This document shows, one piece after another, positions 1 through 6,882 of a DNA stretch of 22,230 nt. This stretch comes from Sphingobacterium sp. UBA1575 (GTDB lineage: Bacteria > Bacteroidota > Bacteroidia > Sphingobacteriales > Sphingobacteriaceae). The position numbers and the translations under genes were made by a program. The stretch lies in contig DCOH01000050.1 in the NCBI GenBank assembly GCA_002322865.1, positions 3,068 through 25,297 on the forward strand. Direction: 5' to 3'. Numbering within the stretch: position 1 is the stretch's first letter; every line of letters starts with the position of its first letter. The notes under the pieces are model-generated. The model saw only the letters and a program-made list of their open reading frames with translations. It searched no databases and was not told the origin of the DNA.

Positions 1-393
1 GAAATTATTTCCCAATTTTTTCTAGAACGAATCCAACAGGAAGTAAATAATCTTAAAAAGGCAGATTTTGCTACTATTCTTTTGCAGCAAGGCAAAGCAT
101 TAAAAGACATTCAATCTGAAATGAAAATATCCGAAAGATCTTTAGAAAGATTGATAAAGCAATATGTAGGAATCTCTCCTAAGGTCTATTCACGGATTGT
201 TCGTTTTCAGTCGGGTTTACAAGCTTTGCGTAAAAACGATTTCAGAACGCTTACAGAAGTAGCCTATCAAAAGGAATTTTTTGATCAATCTCATTTTATA
301 AGAGAGTTTAGGACTTTTACAGGAATGAATCCCAAACAATACCTTCATCAGACCATTGAACAGGTAGAGAATTATCCAGAATGGATAGTTTAA
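1..393 (+). CDS. AraC-family transcriptional regulator, C-terminal part (cut by window edge)
   Basis: The reading frame is open from base 1, so this is the end of a longer gene. The visible 130 residues hold a complete AraC/XylS DNA-binding domain. A first helix-turn-helix lies around the LKDIQSEMKISERSLERLI stretch. A second runs through TEVAYQKEFFDQSHFIREF, followed by the typical G-x-x-P-x-x-Y ending (GMNPKQY). A TTG at 82 lies inside the domain and is not the start. The sensor domain is outside the window, so the ligand cannot be told. The gene ends 69 bases before a VOC gene on the same strand. Confidence 0.85.
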   Translation, partial: EIISQFFLERIQQEVNNLKKADFATILLQQGKALKDIQSEMKISERSLERLIKQYVGISPKVYSRIVRFQSGLQALRKNDFRTLTEVAYQKEFFDQSHFIREFRTFTGMNPKQYLHQTIEQVENYPEWIV

Positions 394-462
394 TGCCTGT
401 CGGTTTTATACAATTTTAAGGTCATCAATCCCCATATTTTTGTTGTATCACTAAAAATAATA

Positions 463-828
463 ATGATGAACAACGTAATTAATTGGTTTGAATTGCCTGT
501 GAATGACCTTAACAGAGCCAAAAAATTTTATGAAAATGTATTAGAAATTTCATTAACACCCATGGAATTTGATGGTTTTAAATCGCTTACTTTTCCATTT
601 GATGGAGGTAATGTTTCTGGCGCATTGGTAGAAAATCAAAATGCTGAGCCTAATCAGACAGTAATTTTGTATTTTAATGCGGGAGAAAAATTAAGTCCAG
701 CACTTGAAAGAGTAAAAGAAAACCATGGAAAAATAGTGATGGATACCATGCAGATAAAATCAGGATTCATTGCACACGTATTGGATAGTGAAGGGAATAA
801 GATCGCTTTATTTGCATTAGAAGCTTAA
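463..828 (+). CDS. VOC-family protein (glyoxalase/bleomycin-resistance superfamily)
   Basis: This is a 121-residue protein of the vicinal oxygen chelate fold. It opens with NNVINWFELPVNDLNRAKKFYENVL, the usual first beta-alpha unit, and ends with the second-half signature GFIAHVLDSEGNKIALFA. The length is normal for a single VOC module, which works as a dimer. The substrate cannot be inferred: the superfamily includes glyoxalases, dioxygenases and drug-binding proteins. Two consecutive ATG codons (463 and 466) are possible starts. A TATTTTTG box at 435-442 matches the TAnnTTTG element of Bacteroidota promoters, but no -33 partner is clear. The ASCH-like gene follows after 17 bases, so the two are probably co-transcribed. 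Confidence 0.85.
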   Translation: MMNNVINWFELPVNDLNRAKKFYENVLEISLTPMEFDGFKSLTFPFDGGNVSGALVENQNAEPNQTVILYFNAGEKLSPALERVKENHGKIVMDTMQIKSGFIAHVLDSEGNKIALFALEA

Positions 829-845
829 TCTTATAAAAAATAAAT

Positions 846-1436
846 ATGCTATTTAAAGAGATACACCTGAAAGGTATTAAATCAGGAGAAATCACATTGG
901 CATTTCGTAAATGGCACAAGGCTTCTGTTAAAATTGGAAGCCTTGTGCATACGTCTGTAGGTTTAATCAAAATCGGCGATATTCAAGTTGTCAATGAAAG
1001 TGGTATAACCGATCAAGATGCTATAGTGGCAGGTTATCATGATAAGCCCCAGTTATTAAAATCATTTGGTACTAACAGCAGAGGAAATATTTATAAAATA
1101 ACCGTCAGTTATCATTCAGCAGATCCCAGAATTAAATTAAGAGAACAAACCCAACTATCCGAAGATCAGTTCCATGAGCTGAAGAATAAAGTAGATAAGT
1201 TAGATCGTTATAGTAAACAAGGAAATTGGACAATCAAGATACTTTTAGCTATAAAAGACAACCCTAATTTACACGCTATAGGCATTGCAAAATTGACGGG
1301 TTTTGAAAAGGAATGGCTCAAGCTTAACATCCGGAAACTCAAAAATTTAGGATTGACAATTAGTCAACCTGTAGGTTATGAGATTTCCCCATTGGGAAAT
1401 GAATATTTAATCCGGCTTGGTCTAATGTACGGATAA
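846..1436 (+). CDS. ASCH-like (PUA-fold) protein with C-terminal winged-helix segment
   Basis: This 196-residue protein has two parts. Residues 1-95 read as an ASCH/PUA-like beta-barrel: FKEIHLKGIKSGEITLAFRKW is the substrate-loop region, followed by VKIGSLVHTSVGLIKIGDIQ and a GNIYKITVSYH strand. Residues 105-196 contain charged helices and then ILLAIKDNPNLHAIGIAKL and LKLNIRKLKNLGLTISQ, which look like a winged helix ending in an ...YEISPLGNEYLIRL wing. ASCH domains are predicted or shown to bind RNA or modified nucleosides, so a nucleic-acid or nucleotide role is inferred. I recall the same domain pair in proteins from Actinobacteria but cannot check it. The role is unknown. It sits 17 bases after the VOC gene. 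Confidence 0.7.
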   Translation: MLFKEIHLKGIKSGEITLAFRKWHKASVKIGSLVHTSVGLIKIGDIQVVNESGITDQDAIVAGYHDKPQLLKSFGTNSRGNIYKITVSYHSADPRIKLREQTQLSEDQFHELKNKVDKLDRYSKQGNWTIKILLAIKDNPNLHAIGIAKLTGFEKEWLKLNIRKLKNLGLTISQPVGYEISPLGNEYLIRLGLMYG

Positions 1437-1490
1437 GAACCAAAACATATTTTTAAATTTTAAGTTTTCTTATTAAATCGAACTCTTAAT

Positions 1491-2174
1491 ATGAAGAAAT
1501 TATTATTGGTGGTTACAAATGTAGCACATTATGAAAGCGGATTAGCAACAGGTTTATGGTTAAGCGAACTGACACACATCTATCATGCTGCAAAACAAAA
1601 AGGATGGGAGGTTATTATTGCAAGTCCTAAGGGTGGAAAAGTACCTATCGATCCGGAAAGTCTAAAACCTTTTGTATTGGATAAAATCACAAAAGAATAT
1701 TATTCTTCACCTGGTTTCTTGGAAGAACTTAACCAATCCAAAAGTCTTACTGAAGTAGAAAATGATTCTTTTGACTGTGTTTATTTAGCCGGCGGGCATG
1801 CAACCATGTATGATTTTCCAAATAATGATGTATTGCAATCCATCATCAGAAAGCAATATGAGAATGGTGAAATGGTAGCAGCGATATGCCACGGAGTTGG
1901 TGGATTATTAAACGTTAAATTATCAAATGGTACTTATTTAATTTCTGGAAAGAGCCTTACTGGATTTGATTGGTTTGAAGAAAGCATCGCTGGGAGGAAA
2001 AAAGAAGTTCCTTTTAATCTTGAAGCTGCTATTAAAGAAAGAGGGGTGAAGTTTGAAAAGGCTTTTATACCCATGACTTCCAATGTCGTGGTAGATGGTA
2101 ATCTGATCACTGGTCAGAATCCTTTCAGTTCCAAGGAAATTGCAAAGGTGATCGTAAATGAATTGGAGAAGTAA
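1491..2174 (+). CDS. DJ-1/PfpI-family protein (Hsp31/glyoxalase III-like)
   Basis: This 227-residue protein belongs to the class I glutamine amidotransferase-like DJ-1/PfpI superfamily. The nucleophile elbow is AAICHGVGG with Cys133 followed by His134. Glu26 (in GLWLSELTHIY) is placed like the acidic residue that tunes the cysteine in Hsp31-type enzymes. YLAGGHATMYDFPNN is the conserved GGHG-like stretch. The Hsp31 branch detoxifies methylglyoxal or acts as a chaperone or deglycase, so a stress-protective cytosolic role is inferred. There is no signal peptide. It lies 54 bases after the ASCH-like gene, and neighbouring genes are also small detoxification-type proteins. Confidence 0.85.
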   Translation: MKKLLLVVTNVAHYESGLATGLWLSELTHIYHAAKQKGWEVIIASPKGGKVPIDPESLKPFVLDKITKEYYSSPGFLEELNQSKSLTEVENDSFDCVYLAGGHATMYDFPNNDVLQSIIRKQYENGEMVAAICHGVGGLLNVKLSNGTYLISGKSLTGFDWFEESIAGRKKEVPFNLEAAIKERGVKFEKAFIPMTSNVVVDGNLITGQNPFSSKEIAKVIVNELEK

Positions 2175-2180
2175 TTTCTC

Positions 2181-2211
2181 TTGCCAAGTTTACAATAATA
2201 AATTACTTTTA
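2181..2211 (+). promoter_or_regulatory. Candidate promoter of the DinB-like gene at 2228
   Basis: TTG at 2181-2183 is followed, after 20 bases, by TACTTTTA at 2204-2211. This is one mismatch from the TAnnTTTG element of Bacteroidota housekeeping promoters. It ends 16 bases before the ATG at 2228. The call is based on pattern match only. Confidence 0.35.
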
Positions 2212-2227
2212 ATAAAACCATTTTATC

Positions 2228-2665
2228 ATGATTCCAACTACCATCCAAGAATTATCCCAAATTATTGATTTAGCAACCTCTCATTTGAAATTGATCGATG
2301 AGCATACTTACACACATAAAGAATCACCAGAAAAATGGAGTAAAAAAGAAATTTTAGGCCATCTTATCGATAGTGCTTCAAACAATCACAGACGTTTTCT
2401 TTTGGCACAATTTGAAGTTAATCCGATTATATTTTATGATCAAAATAAATGGTGTAAATACAACCATTACCAAGAAGCTCAAACACAACAGCTGATCGAT
2501 CTATGGAGTGCATTAAATAAACAATTAGTACATCTTTGGACGAATCTCACTGATGAAGATGTTCAAAGGAGAGCAAATGACCAAACTTTAGCGTTTCTAG
2601 CTGCTGATTATAATTCCCATTTGGCACATCATTTAACTCAGATTACGGGTTGTAATTATATTTAG
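2228..2665 (+). CDS. DinB-like (DinB_2 fold) protein
   Basis: This 145-residue, probably four-helix-bundle protein has the DinB/YfiT layout. A first metal-ligand histidine lies in KKEILGHLIDSASNNHRRF. The second and third lie in a C-terminal YNSHLAHHLTQI helix with H-x-x-x-H spacing. The family comprises metal-binding proteins, some of them thiol transferases, and most members in this phylum have no known substrate. No signal peptide is present. It has its own plausible promoter and is followed by a very small membrane protein gene after 32 bases. Confidence 0.8.
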   Translation: MIPTTIQELSQIIDLATSHLKLIDEHTYTHKESPEKWSKKEILGHLIDSASNNHRRFLLAQFEVNPIIFYDQNKWCKYNHYQEAQTQQLIDLWSALNKQLVHLWTNLTDEDVQRRANDQTLAFLAADYNSHLAHHLTQITGCNYI

Positions 2666-2697
2666 AAATATTATTAATAAAATTTTGAATCCAATTA

Positions 2698-2871
2698 ATG
2701 GAATCCATTGCCTTCTTTGTTTCACCTTTCATTTTAGCCTTTGGAGTTTTTCTTATTAATGAGAAAAACAGAAAGATTAATAAACCATTAGGGATCGTAT
2801 TAATTGCTTTAGGCGGCTATTTCTTTATTGATGGAGCATTATCCTTATATTATTGGATTTCTTCCATCTAA
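2698..2871 (+). CDS. Small two-helix membrane protein (57 aa), uncharacterised
   Basis: ATG at 2698 opens a 57-codon frame ending in TAA at 2869-2871. The product has two hydrophobic stretches: residues 4-20 (IAFFVSPFILAFGVFLI) and residues 31-53 (LGIVLIALGGYFFIDGALSLYYW). A short polar loop with charged residues (NEKNRKINKP) separates them. That is a convincing helical-hairpin membrane protein and would not arise easily by chance. The family is not recognised. It lies 32 bases after the DinB-like gene on the same strand and could be co-transcribed with it. There is no other gene on either strand here. Confidence 0.6.
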   Translation: MESIAFFVSPFILAFGVFLINEKNRKINKPLGIVLIALGGYFFIDGALSLYYWISSI

Positions 2872-2912
2872 TATTTCCTTATAATAAGTGTCTAATAATA
2901 AATTAAATATAA

Positions 2913-3054
2913 GAAGAAAGGGATTTATTTGAATATGAACTTCAATTGGAATTAATTGAAACAGCAATTAAACGAGTTCGAAAAGAAAGAAAATTGACTC
3001 AAGTAGTATTGGGGAAAAGAAAGTAAAACTTCATCATTAAGAAAATGGGAATTA
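2913..3054 (+). pseudogene. Relic of a HigA-type (XRE/HTH) antitoxin gene
   Basis: Frame 2913-3026 reads EERDLFEYELQLELIETAIK and then RVRKERKLTQ. This is the characteristic N-terminal half of Bacteroidota HTH antitoxins of the HigA type, which precedes the helix-turn-helix. It has no start codon (TAA at 2910-2912 directly precedes it). It stops at TAA 3024 just where the recognition helix should begin. In the next frame the sequence resumes with fragments resembling the expected VGVKKAxISKLENGN (KVKLHH, stop, ENGN, ending near 3054). So a once intact gene has lost its start and suffered small deletions. No toxin partner remains. Confidence 0.6.
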
Positions 3055-3099
3055 ATTTTCAGCTATATTTATAATCAATTATAAAATAGCTGAAAATTA
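3053..3099. repeat. Strong hairpin (14-bp perfect outer arms) abutting the esterase start codon
   Basis: TAATTTTCAGCTAT (3053-3066) and ATAGCTGAAAATTA (3086-3099) are exact reverse complements. Inside them TTTATAAT (3068-3075) pairs with ATTATAAA (3078-3085), leaving one bulged base at 3067 and a two-base centre. The whole 47-base structure ends one base before the ATG at 3101. It could be a terminator-like stem closing the upstream region, an operator, or a stem that masks the ribosome-binding region of the esterase message. There is no downstream T-tract on the plus strand. Confidence 0.7.
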
Positions 3100-3100
3100 C

Positions 3101-3916
3101 ATGATAAAATCATTGAATTACCTCTTATTGTTCCTATTACTTTGGACATCGGGTTGTAAATCTAATAAACAGAATGCTGATCCGATTCCTTCCCATGACT
3201 CCCTTCGCATCGAATCCAAAATATTGAACGAATCGAGAAGAATCAATATCTGGAAGCCCGAGAATTATGATGAAATAACGGATTCGCTTCCTGTCATGTA
3301 TATGGCAGATGGGGGATTAATGGAGGATTTTCCGCATATCGCCCATACGTTTGATACCTTGATCAAAAGCAAACAGATTCCTGCATTTATTTTGGTAGGG
3401 ATAGAAAATACCCAAAGAAGGCGGGATCTCACCGGTATCACAAATGTAGAGGAAGACAAAAAGGTTGCTCCAGTAATAGGTGGATCTGAAAAGTTCCGTG
3501 CCTTTATCAAGGATGAACTGATCCCTGAGATCAATAAACTTTATAGAACCAATCCAAGAAAAGGAATTTTAGGGGAGTCCTTGTCAGGTTATTTCGTGAT
3601 GGAATCCTTCTTCTTAGAACCGGAATTATTTGATTATTATATCGCTTTTGATCCTTCCATATGGTGGAACAACCACTATTTGCTAAGGACAGCTGGAGAA
3701 CATCTTCAAAAAATGCCCGCAAATAAAAAAGTCCTTTGGTTTGCAGGTTCTGATGCTGAAGATATTAACCAATACACAAAACAACTTGCTGATTCCTTGA
3801 AGAAAAATAGCCCGGCTTCATTATCCTGGAAATATTCAGACGAGCCTTTAGAACAGCACCAAACGATCTTCCGAGCCACGAAAGAAAAAGCTTTAATTTG
3901 GTCACTCACGCAATAA
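3101..3916 (+). CDS. Lipoprotein esterase of the enterochelin-esterase-like (PF00756) family
   Basis: This is a 271-residue alpha/beta-hydrolase. Residues 1-18 form a lipoprotein signal (hydrophobic LLLFLLLW, lipobox TSGC, lipidated Cys19), so it should be anchored in the envelope. The nucleophile is Ser160 in GILGESLSGYF. The motif is G-x-S-x-S-G rather than G-x-S-x-G-G, a variation seen in this family. His253 (EPLEQHQTI) is the likely catalytic histidine. YMADGG near residue 67 is the usual oxyanion-side loop. Relatives hydrolyse siderophores or short acyl esters; the substrate here is unknown. The start is 1 base after a large hairpin. A VOC gene follows 19 bases after the stop. Confidence 0.85.
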   Translation: MIKSLNYLLLFLLLWTSGCKSNKQNADPIPSHDSLRIESKILNESRRINIWKPENYDEITDSLPVMYMADGGLMEDFPHIAHTFDTLIKSKQIPAFILVGIENTQRRRDLTGITNVEEDKKVAPVIGGSEKFRAFIKDELIPEINKLYRTNPRKGILGESLSGYFVMESFFLEPELFDYYIAFDPSIWWNNHYLLRTAGEHLQKMPANKKVLWFAGSDAEDINQYTKQLADSLKKNSPASLSWKYSDEPLEQHQTIFRATKEKALIWSLTQ

Positions 3917-3935
3917 TCCCTCAAATCCTTTAAAT

Positions 3936-4289
3936 ATGTTAACTGCAGTTCATCCGAAACTACCATCAAGAAATCTGAAAATAACCAAAGATTTCTATCT
4001 AGATAAACTAAAATTCCAACAGTTTGGAGATGTATACCCAGATTATCTCATGCTTTATAGGGATAATATTGAGGTCCATTTTTTTGCTTTCCATGATCTT
4101 TCCATCACAGATAATTATGGGATGATTTACATCAGAACCAACGAAATCGAAAAGCTATACGAAGAGTTTAAGGCTAATGGTGTTTCCATTCATCCAAACG
4201 GACCCTTAACATTAAAACCTTGGGGGATGAAAGAATTTTCTATCCTAGACCCAGATATGAATTTGTTGACCTTCGGAGAGAACAAATAA
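3936..4289 (+). CDS. VOC-family protein, bleomycin-resistance type
   Basis: This 117-residue single VOC module has the layout of bleomycin-binding resistance proteins. HPKLPSRNLKITKDFYLDKL opens it, LYRDNIEVHFFAF is the central strand pair, and PWGMKEFSILDPDMNLLTFGE is the closing motif (the PWG-x-x-EF-x-x-x-DP-x-x-N pattern). The resistance members sequester glycopeptide antibiotics as dimers without catalysis. Many chromosomal relatives have no proven ligand, so resistance is possible but not shown. It lies 19 bases after the esterase gene and is likely co-transcribed with it. Confidence 0.8.
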   Translation: MLTAVHPKLPSRNLKITKDFYLDKLKFQQFGDVYPDYLMLYRDNIEVHFFAFHDLSITDNYGMIYIRTNEIEKLYEEFKANGVSIHPNGPLTLKPWGMKEFSILDPDMNLLTFGENK

Positions 4290-4358
4290 TTAGTTTTTGA
4301 GGTTCAATTATTACAAATAATGGAAAACAAGAACAATTAACGGAGAAGAATAACATTT

Positions 4359-4901
4359 ATGGATAAAAGGAATTCGGTATTTATTGCAACCAGCTTGGAT
4401 GGGTATATTGCAGATCGCCACGATAAGATTGATTGGTTATTGTCCATCCCAAATCCAGAACAACAGGATATGGGCTACCAGGATTTCATAGCTGATATCG
4501 ACGCCATTCTCATGGGTAGAAACACCTTTGAGGTGGTCTGTGGATTCGGTGGGGAATGGCCTTATCCTAAGCCCGTATTCGTATTGAGTAATAGCATGGA
4601 AAGTATTCCGCCTGCATACCAAGGAAAGGTGAATCTGCTTAAAGGGGAGATCCAGGATGTTCTGAAAACCGTACATGATCAGGGATACCTTCGTTTATAT
4701 ATCGATGGAGGTGTTGTGATCCAACAATTCCTTAAAGAAGATCTTATCGATGATATGATCATCACGACCATTCCTTACCTGCTTGGTGGCGGTACTTCCT
4801 TATTTGGAAGTCTGGATAGACTCCTTAAATTCAAATGTGTAGAAGCGAAGGTCGAAATCGGATACATCGCTCAGGCAAAATATAGTAGGGATAGGAGTTA
4901 G
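4359..4901 (+). CDS. Dihydrofolate reductase-like protein (RibD C-terminal family)
   Basis: The 180-residue protein has the RibD_C/DHFR fold. It opens with SVFIATSLDGYIADRHDKIDWL, contains DAILMGRNTFEVV (the MGRxT nucleotide-binding region) and LRLYIDGGVVIQQFL (GG loop), and ends with ITTIPYLLGGGTSLFG. The fold binds NADPH. Orphan members outside the riboflavin operon have unknown substrates, and no riboflavin genes are nearby. The stop TAG lies in the first copy of a 16-base direct repeat (4886-4901 and 4908-4923). Confidence 0.85.
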   Translation: MDKRNSVFIATSLDGYIADRHDKIDWLLSIPNPEQQDMGYQDFIADIDAILMGRNTFEVVCGFGGEWPYPKPVFVLSNSMESIPPAYQGKVNLLKGEIQDVLKTVHDQGYLRLYIDGGVVIQQFLKEDLIDDMIITTIPYLLGGGTSLFGSLDRLLKFKCVEAKVEIGYIAQAKYSRDRS

Positions 4902-4923
4902 ATATTTTAGGGATGGGAGTTAG
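4886..4923 (+). repeat. 16-base direct repeat spanning a stop codon
   Basis: TAGGGATAGGAGTTAG (4886-4901) recurs as TAGGGATGGGAGTTAG (4908-4923) with one mismatch and a 22-base offset. The first copy ends in the stop codon of the RibD-like gene. The second ends in an in-frame TAG just two codons before the TTG start of the next gene. Confidence 0.7.
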
Positions 4924-4926
4924 GCA

Positions 4927-5433
4927 TTGAGCGTAAAGGATCCTATAAAAAAAGAAATCATGGAAAGATGCGAATTTATGGCTTCCAGGTTTCGGGAAGT
5001 ATATCTTTCAGGAACTTGGATTGCAAATACAAATTATCAGGATCAATTACAGCAGATCAATTGGCAAATAGCAAGTACACAGATTGCCGATTTAAATAGC
5101 ATTGCGGCCATCATATATCACATCAATTATTACTTACAGGGAATTTTGGAAGGATTTGAAGATGGGCAATTTACCATTCAAGATAAGTTTAGTTTCGATG
5201 TTCCGGAGATCGTTGAAGATCGAGAATGGCAGATATTAGTCCATGTATTCTTGGATAATGCGGAGAAATTTGCCCAAACCATTGAGCGATTTGAGGAAAG
5301 TAAATTAGAAGAAACATTCTTTGAAGAAAGGTTTGGAAACTATTGGCGTAATATAGAAGGCGTGATAGAACATGGCTATTATCATTTGGGACAGATCGTG
5401 CTGATCCGTAAACTGATTGCTGCCGATCATTAA
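4927..5433 (+). CDS. DinB-superfamily protein (DUF1572-like)
   Basis: This 168-residue predicted four-helix bundle has candidate metal-ligand histidines in AAIIYHINYY and in the C-terminal IEHGYYHLGQI helix, matching the DinB H...H-x-x-x-H layout. FREVYLSGTWIANTNYQDQL is typical of the DUF1572-like subgroup. The start is uncertain. An in-frame TAG at 4921-4923 leaves only TTG at 4927 or ATG at 4960. TTG is preferred because the residues between (DPIKKEIMERCEF) continue the amphipathic first helix. The barstar-like frame follows after about 24 bases in the same frame. No substrate can be named. Confidence 0.75.
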   Translation: MSVKDPIKKEIMERCEFMASRFREVYLSGTWIANTNYQDQLQQINWQIASTQIADLNSIAAIIYHINYYLQGILEGFEDGQFTIQDKFSFDVPEIVEDREWQILVHVFLDNAEKFAQTIERFEESKLEETFFEERFGNYWRNIEGVIEHGYYHLGQIVLIRKLIAADH

Positions 5434-5457
5434 ATATTATCCTTATTTTTGGGGAAA

Positions 5458-5859
5458 ATGATAGGAATGAAGAAGGAAATTGTCATAGAAGGAGCCTTGA
5501 TCCACGATAAAACAAGTTTTTACGTAGAAATCAACAGAAAATTCATGGAGAATGAAAGCTGGTTATTGGCAGAAAGCTTGGATGCTTTTGATGACCTGCT
5601 GTATGGTGGTTTTGGAGCAATCAAGGAGAAGGAAGAAGTGCTTTTGATCTGGAAGAACTTCGAGGCGAACAAAAAAGACCTTGGCTATGATTTTACCCTT
5701 GATTTCTATAAAAAGAAACTGGAGGATCCTGAATCTTTTGATTCCGCTGCCATACAACAGAAAATTGATGATCTAAAAAATGGTAATGGCCAAACCTATT
5801 TTGAAATCATCGAAGAAATCATTTCCGAACATCCCAATATCGAGCTGATCAAGGAGTAA
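5458..5859 (+). CDS. Barstar-family protein (ribonuclease-inhibitor fold), orphan
   Basis: The roughly 133-residue product matches the barstar layout. KEIVIEGALIHDKTSFYVEI is the first strand-helix. ESWLLAESLDAFDDLLYGGFG corresponds to the barnase-contacting helix (the N-L-D-A-L-x-D-x-L pattern). EEVLLIWKNF is the central strand, and a C-terminal EIIEEIISEHPNIELI helix-strand closes the fold. Barstar blocks the RNase barnase; relatives act as immunity proteins. No RNase toxin is encoded nearby, so this is an orphan inhibitor or has another partner. Possible starts are TTG 5449, ATG 5458 and ATG 5467; 5458 is a compromise. Its last 11 bases overlap the end of the convergent Ycf48-like gene. 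Confidence 0.7.
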   Translation: MIGMKKEIVIEGALIHDKTSFYVEINRKFMENESWLLAESLDAFDDLLYGGFGAIKEKEEVLLIWKNFEANKKDLGYDFTLDFYKKKLEDPESFDSAAIQQKIDDLKNGNGQTYFEIIEEIISEHPNIELIKE

Positions 5860-6865
5860 GATCTACTTTCACGACGTTTCCATTACTTCCTGCCAAATAA
5901 ATCTGACCATCCTTACTTACTTCAATAACATTGAAACTGCCATCAGAAATCTTCTTCCAGTTCATTCCGCCATCAAGGGATAGGTCCGTCCCGGAAGTAC
6001 CGGTCGCTATTAAGGTGTTTTCATCAAAATATTTCACGCAAGATCGATAACCGAAAACAGGTGTAATGGGTTTTTCCCAGGATAAACCTCCATTTTTGGT
6101 CAAAAGAATGTTATTGCTGTTGTTCTTATCGTCCATGTAATTGCCGCCGACAACCACACCAACCCGTTGGCTGAGAAAGGCAATGGAAAATATTCCGGTG
6201 CCACTTTCTCCTGACCAGATCGGTGCATCCTGTACATCCAATCGATTCTGTTTGAGATTGCGTTTCATCAAACTGGCAACCTTTCCTCCGGTACCGATAT
6301 ATAACCAATTGTTCAACATCTGCATGGATGAACCACTTGCCGCAAATGCTGCTTCGCCTTCTTCGGCAATCAATGGTATTTCATTCGTAACATCCTTCCA
6401 GGTCTTGCCTTTATTCTTGCTTTCCAATAATTGGAATTGCCCTCCAATAGGATCGCCCAATATATATCCATGCTTACCCGTGAATTCCATATCATCCAAA
6501 AAGATGGCAGGATCTTCATTACGGTAAACTTCTTTCCAATTTTTACCCCCATCTGAAGTCCTTAGGATGACCGCTGGGCTGCCCGCACTAACCACGACCG
6601 CTTCTTTGGCACTGAACGCCACAATATCACGGAAATCGAATTTTTCATAGCCTTTTATCTGGGTCCATTGCCAGGTTTTACTGGCAATTAAGTATCTTCC
6701 TACTTGTCCGTTACTGCCACTTACCCAGATAGCTTGGTTTTTATAGCTGTCCAACCCTCTAAAACTTGATTGGATGTTTGTTGCCAGATCCGTAAATTCT
6801 TGTGACCAACTTAAGAAGGGAAGGAGGCAGAAGAAAAGATAAAAACTGATTTTTTTCATGAGCAA
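5849..6865 (-). CDS. Exported Ycf48-like BNR/Asp-box beta-propeller protein
   Basis: The 338-residue protein starts with a cleavable signal (KKISFYLFFCLLPFLSWSQ). It contains four Asp-box repeats: TSDGGKNWKEV (about 103), SKNKGKTWKDV (about 149), TKNGGLSWEKP (about 256) and SLDGGMNWKKI (about 296), which mark beta-propeller blades. It is related to photosystem II stability factor Ycf48 and to sialidase-like propellers; non-photosynthetic members are secreted and of unknown function. No sialidase catalytic set is visible. It is 17 bases downstream of the YceH gene on the same strand, so probably co-transcribed. Its end overlaps the barstar-like gene tail-to-tail. Confidence 0.8.
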   Translation of the reverse strand: MLMKKISFYLFFCLLPFLSWSQEFTDLATNIQSSFRGLDSYKNQAIWVSGSNGQVGRYLIASKTWQWTQIKGYEKFDFRDIVAFSAKEAVVVSAGSPAVILRTSDGGKNWKEVYRNEDPAIFLDDMEFTGKHGYILGDPIGGQFQLLESKNKGKTWKDVTNEIPLIAEEGEAAFAASGSSMQMLNNWLYIGTGGKVASLMKRNLKQNRLDVQDAPIWSGESGTGIFSIAFLSQRVGVVVGGNYMDDKNNSNNILLTKNGGLSWEKPITPVFGYRSCVKYFDENTLIATGTSGTDLSLDGGMNWKKISDGSFNVIEVSKDGQIYLAGSNGNVVKVDLTP

Positions 6866-6882
6866 ATGATGGATTTGTTTTA

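Noticed and set aside
6141..6527. Plus-strand 128-codon frame inside the Ycf48-like gene
   Set aside because: It is a shadow of the minus-strand gene, which has a signal peptide and four Asp-box repeats; the plus frame shows low-complexity Pro/Ser content without a domain.
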